64,000 nucleotides of DNA from Brevibacillus_H sp049846925 (GTDB lineage Bacteria; Bacillota; Bacilli; Brevibacillales; Brevibacillaceae): assembly GCF_049846925.1 (NCBI RefSeq), contig NZ_JBNCMT010000004.1, forward strand, positions 148,465 through 212,464, written 5' to 3'. The notes under the pieces are model-generated. The model did not search any database. It saw only the letters and a program-made list of their open reading frames with translations, and was not told where the DNA came from. Both the position numbers and the translations under genes were made by a program. Of the stretch, positions 57,297 through 64,000 are shown piece after piece. How positions within the stretch are numbered: the stretch's first letter is position 1; the number at the start of each line of letters is the position of its first letter.

Positions 57297-58340
57297 TTAT
57301 TTGCTTTCGAGTCGGCAAATTTGCTCCGGCTTGTAAATACCTGTTTCCGTTACGATCGCCGTGATGTATCGGGCAGGAGTAATATCGAAGGCGGGATTGT
57401 ATACCTTGATGCCATCTGGTGCAACCTGTTTGCCAAGTCCGTGCGTCACTTCCTCGATTGGACGTTCTTCAATCGGGATCTCGTCACCCGTTGCAGTTGC
57501 CAGATCAACCGATGAAAGCGGAGCTGCCACATAGAAAGGAATACCATGCGCCTTTGCCAGAACAGCTACACCGTACGTGCCAATTTTGTTTGCTACATCT
57601 CCATTTGCTGCGACACGATCTGTACCCACGATTACCGCCTGTACTTTTCCTTGCGCCATCACCATCGCAGCCATATTGTCGCAGATTAGGGTGACATCAA
57701 TTCCTGCTTGCTGCAATTCGAAGGCAGTAAGTCGAGAGCCTTGCAAAACAGGACGAGTCTCATCGGCGTACACTTTGATGTCCCAGCCTCGTTCTTTGGC
57801 GAGGTAGAACGGAGCAGTTGCCGTTCCATAGGCTGCAGTTGCTAGCGCTCCCGGATTGCAGTGAGTCAGGACTCCGATACCATCGTGCAGCAAGGAGAGA
57901 AGATTTTCGCCAATCTGACGACAAACCTGTTCGTCCTCCGTCTGGATTGTTTGTGCTTCCTCCAAAACAGACTTTTTGATCTCGTCAATCGTCCTTTCCG
58001 CTTCATTCTCCACCCGGCTTTTCACCCGATCCAAGGCCCAGAACAAATTGACAGCAGTTGGTCGGGAGGTTGCCAGATAATCCGCCTGCTCCACGACATC
58101 TTGCCAGAAATCTTCATATGTCGTTGCCTGACTGTTGCGAACCCCAAGATATAATCCGTAGGCTGCTGCCATCCCGATAGCCGGTGCTCCTCGAACTTGC
58201 AGGTGTCTGATTGATTCCCATACCTGCTCAGATGTAGTGAGAGGCAGGTATACCGTCTCAACAGGAAGCAATGTCTGGTCAAGTAACTCCAGATGATCAT
58301 TCTCCCATCTCACGGGTGTTATTCTTGTTGCCGTTGTCAT
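57297..58340 (-). CDS. mtnA: S-methyl-5-thioribose-1-phosphate isomerase
   Basis: 347 residues of the eIF2B-like isomerase family. IRHLQVRGAPAIGMAAAYGL, ILTHCNPGALATAAYGTA with the catalytic Cys, TRPVLQGSRLTAFEL and VIVGTDRVAANGDVANKIGTY with the catalytic Asp are intact. It isomerises methylthioribose-1-P to methylthioribulose-1-P. It overlaps the mtnK stop by four bases (ATGA), and GGAGGAAG precedes the ATG. The frame is open 13 codons further up, inside mtnK. Confidence 0.97.
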   Translation of the reverse strand: MTTATRITPVRWENDHLELLDQTLLPVETVYLPLTTSEQVWESIRHLQVRGAPAIGMAAAYGLYLGVRNSQATTYEDFWQDVVEQADYLATSRPTAVNLFWALDRVKSRVENEAERTIDEIKKSVLEEAQTIQTEDEQVCRQIGENLLSLLHDGIGVLTHCNPGALATAAYGTATAPFYLAKERGWDIKVYADETRPVLQGSRLTAFELQQAGIDVTLICDNMAAMVMAQGKVQAVIVGTDRVAANGDVANKIGTYGVAVLAKAHGIPFYVAAPLSSVDLATATGDEIPIEERPIEEVTHGLGKQVAPDGIKVYNPAFDITPARYITAIVTETGIYKPEQICRLESK

Positions 58341-59563
58341 ACCGCTTCCTCCTGCTGAGCTTGAATCGACACATTCCATACCAGGTTGCTAATATCTGTG
58401 CTCGCTTTGATGTTTTTACGCTCCAGGATCAGTGCCTTGCCAATTTCCAGTGCAAGGCGCTCTGCTTCTGCACGTATTTCCACATTTTCAATCGAGTTCA
58501 AATCAGCTACGCCCGCCAACCCGATGACTCTGCGCAGCACCTCACATCCTGCATAACCAGCCGTATCCTGAAGCAAATCTGCCACGTAATCCTGCCAGAA
58601 GTTCTCTACATGCGCACTCCGTTCTTTGCTCTGTCTGTGCCACAATTGGACAAAGTTATATACAAACTCCTGCCATACGTTCTCTACTGTTTCAAGCAGG
58701 TACTGACGATACGCTGCTCGGTTGGCATCTGAGCCCGGCAAACCGTGCTGTGCAGCATAGTTGAGCAGCAGATTGGCAATGACCTGACCGATATCAAAGC
58801 CAATCGGACCATAATAAGCAAATTCAGGATCAATCACCTTTGTGCTGGTCGGGGTGACGAAAATGCTACCCGTGTGCAGGTCGCCATGAAGCAGTGCCTC
58901 TGCTCTCGTGAGGAAGCCAAACTTCAGCTTCGCAATTTCCCGTTTCAGCGGTACGTTTGCCCAAATCGCCTCAACGTCTTTGCGAATCAAAGGGTTAAAG
59001 ATATTGGTTTCGGCATTTTCATAGGGATCAGTAAACACCAAATCTTCGGTAATTTTGCAAAGCTCTGGATTCACGAATGTTGCGACTAATGATTTTTTTT
59101 CATACGGATGCACACCCAAATCCGATGTGAAAAAGAGAGTTTCAGCCAGGAATCGACCGATATGCTTGGCAAACAGCGGATATTGTTCCCCTTGGATCAA
59201 TCCTTTGCGCATGATCGTGTGGTCACTCAAGTCTTCCATCACGGTAAGGGCAAGCTCTTGATCAAAATGATAAACCTGTGGAACCAGATCAGGAACCAGC
59301 TTGTTTTGAATAGCAAGTGCCGAGCTTTCGATCCGTGCACGATCAAGTGTCAAAGGCCACGACTCACCAACTACTCGTGCGTACGGCAATGCTTGCTTGA
59401 CAATGACACTTTTGCCAGTTGCTTCTTCACGAATATGAAAAACCAGATTCAGGTTCCCATCGCCTATCTCATAGCTTGATAATTGCGAATCTTGCGTAAA
59501 TAAACTAGGTAAACCACGAACATAATCAACGGCTTCCTGTTCAGTTAACGGACGGTATGTCAT
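58337..59563 (-). CDS. mtnK: S-methyl-5-thioribose kinase
   Basis: 408 residues of the aminoglycoside-phosphotransferase-like fold. SYEIGDGNLNLVFHI is the nucleotide loop, SVIVKQALPYARVVGESWPL the Lys region, LLHGDLHTGSIFVT the catalytic loop and VIDPEFAYYGPIGFDIG the metal-binding DxE motif. It phosphorylates methylthioribose on O1. GAGGAGG precedes the ATG. It is second in the S-box-controlled operon and overlaps mtnA. Confidence 0.97.
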   Translation of the reverse strand: MTYRPLTEQEAVDYVRGLPSLFTQDSQLSSYEIGDGNLNLVFHIREEATGKSVIVKQALPYARVVGESWPLTLDRARIESSALAIQNKLVPDLVPQVYHFDQELALTVMEDLSDHTIMRKGLIQGEQYPLFAKHIGRFLAETLFFTSDLGVHPYEKKSLVATFVNPELCKITEDLVFTDPYENAETNIFNPLIRKDVEAIWANVPLKREIAKLKFGFLTRAEALLHGDLHTGSIFVTPTSTKVIDPEFAYYGPIGFDIGQVIANLLLNYAAQHGLPGSDANRAAYRQYLLETVENVWQEFVYNFVQLWHRQSKERSAHVENFWQDYVADLLQDTAGYAGCEVLRRVIGLAGVADLNSIENVEIRAEAERLALEIGKALILERKNIKASTDISNLVWNVSIQAQQEEAV

Positions 59564-59592
59564 CGCTTTTCCTCCTCATTCCTGCCTTGTAA

Positions 59593-60207
59593 TCAGCCTA
59601 AAAGAGCCATTTGCTTTTCATACATGTCAAGCGGATTGGTCAACTCGTTCAACTGTGCCATCAAGCGGTAATCCACTAATTTGTGCACTTTGCAATCGGC
59701 TATATCATCTGCTATTTCTTCTCGGGTCAATACTTCCCAGTTTCCTTCTCTGCGCTTGACGAACAAATCTTTTCCACGATACGAAATCCAGACGTGACTG
59801 GTTGGACAGGCAGGCGAAAAGAGCCGTGACCGTTTGAGTGTATCGTCTCCCCTTTCCATCGCTAGAAGAAACAACACCCGCCACGCATTCTCCACGTCGG
59901 TAGACAGCAGAAGCTGCCACGAGCCGTTTTCCACAGGACTTACCTTGCCACGCAGGTGACCGAAAGCATGATTCAATGCATTTCGTGCATTCCCTTCGTC
60001 GATAAGATCAACCTCGCATTCCTGTAATTTGTCACATAACCAGTCCGCAAATTGAGTCCAATCCCGATTTCCCGTTTCTTTCGCACGTTGATTCTGTTCC
60101 TTGAATGCTTGCACAATATCCTGATAGGTAGAATACGAGTGAAGCATGATTAAATATTTGTACTCCGACCAAACTTGCTCACACCAATTTTTTGATAATG
60201 TCACCAT
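59593..60207 (-). CDS. YbgA/DUF1722-like protein, first gene of the S-box operon
   Basis: 204 residues. VWSEYKYLIMLHSYSTYQDIVQAF and NALNHAFGHLRGKVSPVE resemble the DUF1722 (YbgA) helical domain, often described as kYxlMahs..Y...G.hv; the match is moderate. A second part (SHVWISYRGKDLFVKRREGNW) is beta-rich. Its function is unknown, but it is led by a SAM riboswitch and followed by mtnK-mtnA, so a part in sulfur salvage is likely. The ATG at 60207 sits at the foot of the riboswitch terminator, whose 3' arm contains the AGAGG ribosome site. Confidence 0.62.
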   Translation of the reverse strand: MVTLSKNWCEQVWSEYKYLIMLHSYSTYQDIVQAFKEQNQRAKETGNRDWTQFADWLCDKLQECEVDLIDEGNARNALNHAFGHLRGKVSPVENGSWQLLLSTDVENAWRVLFLLAMERGDDTLKRSRLFSPACPTSHVWISYRGKDLFVKRREGNWEVLTREEIADDIADCKVHKLVDYRLMAQLNELTNPLDMYEKQMALLG

Positions 60208-60208
60208 G

Positions 60209-60403
60209 AAAAAAGACCTCTTTTCCAAAGAAAAGAGGTCCTGTGCATACGTTGTCATAACGTCGTCGTTCCCCCTTATCTTCCAGAATTATTTCTTCTG
60301 CAGGAATTAGCACCGTGCACTTTTCTTGCTCGATAACAGATGCAAGAAATGTGTCGGTTGCTGGGTATCATCGGGCCAGTCCCTCCACCGTCTCTGGATA
60401 AGG
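60209..60403 (-). promoter_or_regulatory. SAM-I riboswitch (S-box), minus strand, controlling the mtnK-mtnA operon
   Basis: Conserved S-box blocks appear in order: GGTGGAGGGACTGGCCCGAT, ACCCAGCAACC and CGGTGCTAATTCC, closed by a P1 stem CTTATC...GATAAG (60275-60403). The terminator GACCTCTTTTC/GAAAAGAGGTC with TTTTTT (60209-60240) ends directly at the ATG of the first gene. SAM binding would therefore stop transcription and also bury the ribosome site. Confidence 0.95.
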
Positions 60404-60442
60404 AAATCCATATTTAGACTATTCAATTTGCAATTACGATGA

Positions 60443-60472
60443 ATCATACACACGGTACAAGCCAGTTGTCAA
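60443..60472 (-). promoter_or_regulatory. Sigma-A promoter of the minus-strand S-box operon
   Basis: TTGACA and TATGAT are separated by 18 bases on the minus strand, ~40 bases upstream of the riboswitch. Confidence 0.85.
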
Positions 60473-60498
60473 CAACTTTTTGCAAATTAAAAATGAAG

Positions 60499-60527
60499 TT
60501 GACGTTTGTGAAAAATCGTCTTATGAT
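60499..60527 (+). promoter_or_regulatory. Sigma-A promoter of the mtnW operon
   Basis: TTGACG and TATGAT with a 17-base spacer, ~48 bases before the S-box. It is back to back with the minus-strand promoter. Confidence 0.85.
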
Positions 60528-60574
60528 TTGAGTACTGTGTTTGTAGTTGCTCAATTCCATATATTCAGACATTA

Positions 60575-60750
60575 CTCTTATTGTGAGAAGGCGGAGGGAC
60601 TGGCCCGATGATGCCCGGCAACCGGCGTACGAAACAGGTACGAAACGGTGCTAAATCCTGCAAAAACCTGATTTTGAGGTTTTTGAGAGATGAGAGGAGA
60701 AGCGAACAATCGTAAGCCCGCCTCCTTCTCGATGAAGGAGGCTTTTTATT
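60575..60750 (+). promoter_or_regulatory. SAM-I riboswitch (S-box) of the mtnWXBD operon
   Basis: GGCGGAGGGACTGGCCCGAT, GCCCGGCAACC and ACGGTGCTAAATCC mark the aptamer, with P1 formed by CTCTTAT and GATGAGAG. The terminator GCCTCCTTC/GAAGGAGGC followed by TTTTT is at 60719-60747. High SAM would stop transcription before mtnW. Confidence 0.96.
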
Positions 60751-60771
60751 TTCTACAAAGGAGGCTTATCC

Positions 60772-61983
60772 GTGGGCAGTGATTCTATTCTTGTAACCTA
60801 CGTAACGCAAGCAAAAGATTTAGATAAAAAAGCTGCTGCGATTGCTGTCGGCATGACTGTTGGTTCATGGACCGATCTTCCCCTCGCCAAGCAGGAAGCA
60901 CTTCGTCCCTATCTTGGAGAAGTTCATGCTGTTCAACCGCTGGAAGAGTTGGACAATGGCGAGATCCGGGGGACAGTTACCATCAGCTATCCAACAATCA
61001 ACTTTACACGTGATATCCCTTCCCTTTTGACGGGTGTATTCGGCAAGCTGTCTATGGATGGCAAAATCAAATTAGTCGATATACAATTGCCCGATTCATT
61101 TGTTGCTGGCTTTCCAGGACCGAAATACGGCATCGACGGCGTGAGGGAGATACTTGGTGTACATGACCGACCACTGTGTATGAGCATATTTAAATCGTGT
61201 CTGGGTCTGCCCTTCGATGAACTGAAGACACAATTCCGTGCCCAGGCACTGGGAGGACTCGATTTGGTCAAGGACGACGAGATCTTCTTTGCTGACGATC
61301 AGGCGCCGTTTCTTGAGCGAATCCGTGCTTTCCGTCAAATAGCCGAGGAAGTACAGCAAGAAACAGGCAAACCCGTGCTTTATGCAGCAAATCTCACGGG
61401 CCCTTCCCATGAATTGCTAGATAATGCGAAGCGTGCGATCGATAACGGAGCCCAATGCTTGCTGTTTAACGTACTCAGCTTTGGATTCGACACCCTGCAT
61501 CGGCTCGCAGCCGATCCCGATATCACCGTCCCGCTGATGGCCCATCCAGCACTGGCTGGTGCGCTGTACCCTTCACCTGACTACGGCATCCGGACGTCCC
61601 TATTATTGGGTAAACTGATGCGGCTTGCAGGTGCGGATCTAGTTCTGTTCCCTTCTCCTTATGGAAATGTCGCATTGGATAAACAAGAAGCACTTCAGCT
61701 TGCAGCTAATTTAACCGTAAATGACAGTCAGTTGAAACGCTCTTTCCCTGTTCCGTCAGCAGGGATTCATCCGGGGTTAGTACCTCAACTTTACGCAGAT
61801 TTCGGACTGGATCAGGTGGTGAACGCAGGTGGCGGCATCCACGGCCATCCTGGTGGAGCAACAATCGGAGCTAGAGCATTCATAACAGCAATTGAAGCAG
61901 TCGTTAGTGGAATTCCATTAGCCGAAGCGGCAACGAACAGTGAGGCTTTGGCGATTGCTTTAGATAAGTGGGGGCAAAAGTAA
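60772..61983 (+). CDS. mtnW: 2,3-diketo-5-methylthiopentyl-1-phosphate enolase (RuBisCO-like)
   Basis: 403 residues of the RuBisCO-like protein family. KAAAIAVGMTVGSWTDLP opens the N-terminal domain; GPKYGIDGVREIL, ALGGLDLVKDDEIFFADD with the lysine/acidic metal region, and NAGGGIHGHPGGATIGARAF in the phosphate-binding barrel end are seen. It tautomerises the diketone intermediate of methionine salvage rather than fixing CO2. The GTG start follows AAAGGAGG. It is first gene after the S-box and overlaps mtnX by one base (TAATG). Confidence 0.95.
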   Translation: MGSDSILVTYVTQAKDLDKKAAAIAVGMTVGSWTDLPLAKQEALRPYLGEVHAVQPLEELDNGEIRGTVTISYPTINFTRDIPSLLTGVFGKLSMDGKIKLVDIQLPDSFVAGFPGPKYGIDGVREILGVHDRPLCMSIFKSCLGLPFDELKTQFRAQALGGLDLVKDDEIFFADDQAPFLERIRAFRQIAEEVQQETGKPVLYAANLTGPSHELLDNAKRAIDNGAQCLLFNVLSFGFDTLHRLAADPDITVPLMAHPALAGALYPSPDYGIRTSLLLGKLMRLAGADLVLFPSPYGNVALDKQEALQLAANLTVNDSQLKRSFPVPSAGIHPGLVPQLYADFGLDQVVNAGGGIHGHPGGATIGARAFITAIEAVVSGIPLAEAATNSEALAIALDKWGQK

Positions 61984-62654
61984 TGCAAAAACAAGTCGTT
62001 CTCTTTTGTGACTTCGATGGCACAATCACGGAAAAAGACAATATCATTGCCATCATGCGAGAATTTGCTCTACCTGGCTGGGAAGAGTTGACCGATCAAA
62101 TTCTGGGCCAGCAGATCTCGATTCGGGAAGGTGTGGGCAAACTGTTTGCCACTATTCCCTCTCATCGTAAACAAGATATTGTTGATTTCCTATTACGAGA
62201 AGCAAGGATTCGAGCAGGGTTTGCTGAATTTATCCAATACTGCAAAAAACAGGATATCACTCTCTTGATTACAAGCGGCGGCATTGATTTCTTCGTCTAT
62301 CCCATGCTCGCTCCTTATGGCTTGGATGAGCATATCTATTGCAACGGCAGCGATTTCTCTCAAGACACGATCACGATTACCTGGCCTCATGCATGCGATG
62401 AACACTGCACAACGGATTGCGGTATGTGCAAGACAGCAATTATCAGACAATACGATCCATCCACCCATTACCGAATCGTGATTGGTGACAGCATTACGGA
62501 TTTGGCAGGAGCCAAGATCGCCGACTTTGTCATAGCCCGATCTCTGCTGGAAACCAAATGTAACGAACTGCAGTTGCCCTATCGCCCATTCTCAACCTTC
62601 TTTGATGTGATTGACGCCTTGGAGCAGATAACGAACGGACAGGAGGTGCGCTAG
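61983..62654 (+). CDS. mtnX: 2-hydroxy-3-keto-5-methylthiopentenyl-1-phosphate phosphatase
   Basis: 223 residues of HAD phosphatase. VLFCDFDGTITEKDN is motif I with the nucleophile Asp, LLITSGGIDFFV motif II, and YRIVIGDSITDLAGAK motif III. A CDEHCTTDCGMCK cluster in the cap may bind metal. It removes the phosphate made available by MtnW, giving the acireductone. The ATG overlaps the mtnW TAA; mtnB begins two bases after its stop. Confidence 0.94.
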   Translation: MQKQVVLFCDFDGTITEKDNIIAIMREFALPGWEELTDQILGQQISIREGVGKLFATIPSHRKQDIVDFLLREARIRAGFAEFIQYCKKQDITLLITSGGIDFFVYPMLAPYGLDEHIYCNGSDFSQDTITITWPHACDEHCTTDCGMCKTAIIRQYDPSTHYRIVIGDSITDLAGAKIADFVIARSLLETKCNELQLPYRPFSTFFDVIDALEQITNGQEVR

Positions 62655-62655
62655 C

Positions 62656-63294
62656 ATGAGCGATTTGGAGCAACTGCGAGCCGACGCTTATCTGAGGCTG
62701 GATGAGGCCAAAATGACCTTTGCCAGACGTGATTGGTTCCCCGGCACAAGCGGCAATCTGTCGATTAAATTGACAAGTGACCCGCTACTCTTTGCAGTAA
62801 CTGCCAGCGGCAAAGACAAAACAAAATGCACACCTGAAGATTACTTGCTGGTAAATGAATCGGCCCAACCAGTAGAAGAGACCACCTTGCGACCATCGGC
62901 GGAAACCTTGATTCATGCAGCCGTTTATCGGCACATCCCAACCGCTGGAGCATGCTTTCACGTCCATACGATCAGCAATAACGTGATCTCGGAGCTTTAC
63001 TTTGGGCAGCGGGCATTCACAATCAAGGGGCAAGAATTGATCAAAGGGCTCGGTATCTGGGAAGAGAATGCGGAAATCACGATTCCTATCGTGGAAAATT
63101 ACGCGGATATCCCTACCCTTGCTGCTGCGATTGAAAAAGTAATTACTCCTTCTGTACCAGGTGTTTTGATCCGCAATCACGGAATTTACGTATGGGGTGA
63201 CAATGACTTCACGGCGAAACGTCATCTGGAGTCCTTTGAGTTCCTGTTTGAGTACCATCTGAGACTTACTCAATTACGACATCAATTTAATTAA
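62656..63294 (+). CDS. mtnB: Methylthioribulose-1-phosphate dehydratase
   Basis: 212 residues of the class II aldolase fold. RRDWFPGTSGNLSIKL, LRPSAETLIHAAVY, CFHVHTISNNV with the zinc histidines, and LIRNHGIYVWGDN with the third are intact. It dehydrates methylthioribulose-1-P, the step between MtnA and MtnW. GGAGGTGCGCTAGC precedes the ATG and lies within the mtnX end. mtnD follows 17 bases later. Confidence 0.95.
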   Translation: MSDLEQLRADAYLRLDEAKMTFARRDWFPGTSGNLSIKLTSDPLLFAVTASGKDKTKCTPEDYLLVNESAQPVEETTLRPSAETLIHAAVYRHIPTAGACFHVHTISNNVISELYFGQRAFTIKGQELIKGLGIWEENAEITIPIVENYADIPTLAAAIEKVITPSVPGVLIRNHGIYVWGDNDFTAKRHLESFEFLFEYHLRLTQLRHQFN

Positions 63295-63311
63295 AGGGAG
63301 GCAATTCATCA

Positions 63312-63839
63312 ATGGCAAAAATCCGTTTTCATGCTACCAATGAATATTTGGAAGGCTCAGACAAGGTACGCGATTTTCTTTCCCCTCTGGGAGTCACCTA
63401 TGAAGTATGGGGTGTTGATCGCTTACCCGAGAATCTGCGGGAGAATTACCAACTGACAGATGAAGAAAAATCCCATATCATCGAGCATTTCCGAAAAGAA
63501 ATTGACGAGATCAGCACCCGGCGAGGCTATACAACAGCTGATTTGGTAATGCTTTCTGAAAACACACCGAATTTGGATAAATTGTTAGTAGCATTCCGTG
63601 GAGAGCATCATCACACAGATGATGAAGTACGTTTTTGCGTGGATGGTCACGGGATTTTCACCATCAATGCTGGTGATAACTGGTTTGATGTAGAAATGGA
63701 TCCAGGCGATTTGATCTCCGTCCCTTCCTACACACGCCACTACTTCTCTCTCCAGGATGACCGCAAAATCAAGGCAATCCGCCTCTTCGTCACTCCTGCC
63801 GGTTGGGAAGCGATTTACGAAAAACAGACGTCTGCGTAA
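63312..63839 (+). CDS. mtnD: Acireductone dioxygenase
   Basis: 175 residues of cupin fold. GEHHHTDDEVRFCVDGHGIF supplies the His-His-Glu of the metal site and VPSYTRHYFSL the last His. Depending on the metal (Fe or Ni), the enzyme makes the keto-acid precursor of methionine plus formate, or an off-pathway product with CO. AAAGGGAGG precedes the ATG. It is the last complete gene of the operon; an IS element begins ~60 bases after it. Confidence 0.96.
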   Translation: MAKIRFHATNEYLEGSDKVRDFLSPLGVTYEVWGVDRLPENLRENYQLTDEEKSHIIEHFRKEIDEISTRRGYTTADLVMLSENTPNLDKLLVAFRGEHHHTDDEVRFCVDGHGIFTINAGDNWFDVEMDPGDLISVPSYTRHYFSLQDDRKIKAIRLFVTPAGWEAIYEKQTSA

Positions 63840-63901
63840 GATAACCCTCCCGAGCGGAGGCTCAAAACTATAAAAAAGGATGCCATCAGGAGCTTTGGCC
63901 C

Positions 63902-64000
63902 TGAAGTGCACCCCTTATAGTGGACATTGGAAAAACACCACGTGTTTTTATCCGATGGATACACTATAGGGGGTGTTTTTCGTTATGGCCAAAATGGGAC
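63902..64000 (+). mobile_element. Left end of an IS3/IS150-type insertion sequence (cut by window edge)
   Basis: TGAAGTGCACCCCTTATAG then TGGACA follows the pattern of IS150-group left ends (TG...ACCCC....GGACA). It is followed by a short leader and an ATG at 63985 beginning a frame MAKMG, probably transposase orfA. Only 99 bases are visible; the rest, including the other end, lies outside the window. Confidence 0.6.

Overview
The window looks like chromosomal DNA of a spore-forming, low-to-moderate GC Firmicute of the Brevibacillus/Paenibacillaceae type. The evidence is a SUF cluster in the order sufC-D-S-U-B, a run of genes in the order of Bacillus subtilis yunC-D-E-F, a Trp T-box ahead of trpS, two SAM-I (S-box) riboswitches on divergent methionine-salvage operons, Gram-positive lipoproteins with lipoboxes, strong AAGGAGG ribosome binding sites, and a pair of Lys/Cys/His-rich spore-coat-like proteins. 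The genus is inferred from gene content and style; I could not run a database search.

Layout. 1-7.8 kb: LysR tail, two chemoreceptors, an AlkZ-related protein, the coat-like pair, a broken Nudix gene, a DUF4259 protein and a hemerythrin-type protein. 7.9-17 kb: an oligopeptide-binding lipoprotein, MTA/SAH deaminase, CorA, an acetate-type sodium symporter with a frameshift plus its DUF485 partner, an AraC regulator and an HD-GYP protein. 17-25 kb: a yunCDEF-like cluster, a JAMM protease, OsmC, a P-loop ATPase, a DUF2325 protein behind a Fur-like box, Nudix, a membrane-anchored SUFU-domain protein and three tRNAs (Leu-CAA, His-GTG, Ser-GGA). 25-27 kb: a decayed oligopeptide-binding gene, an ankyrin protein with a long SYDG(G/D) repeat, and a small inserted element that splits a transcription terminator. 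27-38 kb: the SUF operon, DUF1802, pckA, an M20 amidohydrolase, and trpS with its T-box. 38-44 kb: a probable iron operon (EfeO-like lipoprotein, FTR1 permease, pentaheme cytochrome c, four-helix b-type membrane protein, DUF1904) behind a Fur-like box. 44-57 kb: VOC protein, gcvH, thioredoxin-like protein, aminotransferase, ArsC-like protein, DUF2797, polysaccharide deacetylase, orphan GlnQ-type ATPase, MFS transporter, a BmrCD-like heterodimeric ABC exporter and a GNAT acetyltransferase. 57-64 kb: mtnK-mtnA (with an upstream YbgA/DUF1722-like gene) diverging from mtnW-X-B-D, ending in the left edge of an IS3-type element.

How genes work together. The two S-box operons would recycle methylthioribose to methionine when SAM is low, while MtaD offers a side route for methylthioadenosine. 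The SUF operon supplies Fe-S clusters; it and the neighbouring DUF1802 gene share an unusual 11-bp direct-repeat operator-like sequence. In the iron locus a multiheme cytochrome and a b-type membrane protein sit where EfeB peroxidase is found in classical EfeUOB, suggesting a respiratory-chain-linked ferrous uptake variant.

The most unusual non-coding signal is a 49-bp-period hairpin repeat (37.6, 50.0 and 56.4 kb) whose stems differ between copies by compensating changes, while an A-C mismatch and an AGC-N4-GCT tip are kept. It lies between the T-box terminator and the trpS start, inside the last codons of the deacetylase gene, and upstream of the ABC exporter. Other repeats (a 167-bp element at 47.9 kb, a short relative at 46.2 kb and GATGAGAGGG tandems at 52.5 kb) add to a repeat-rich background.
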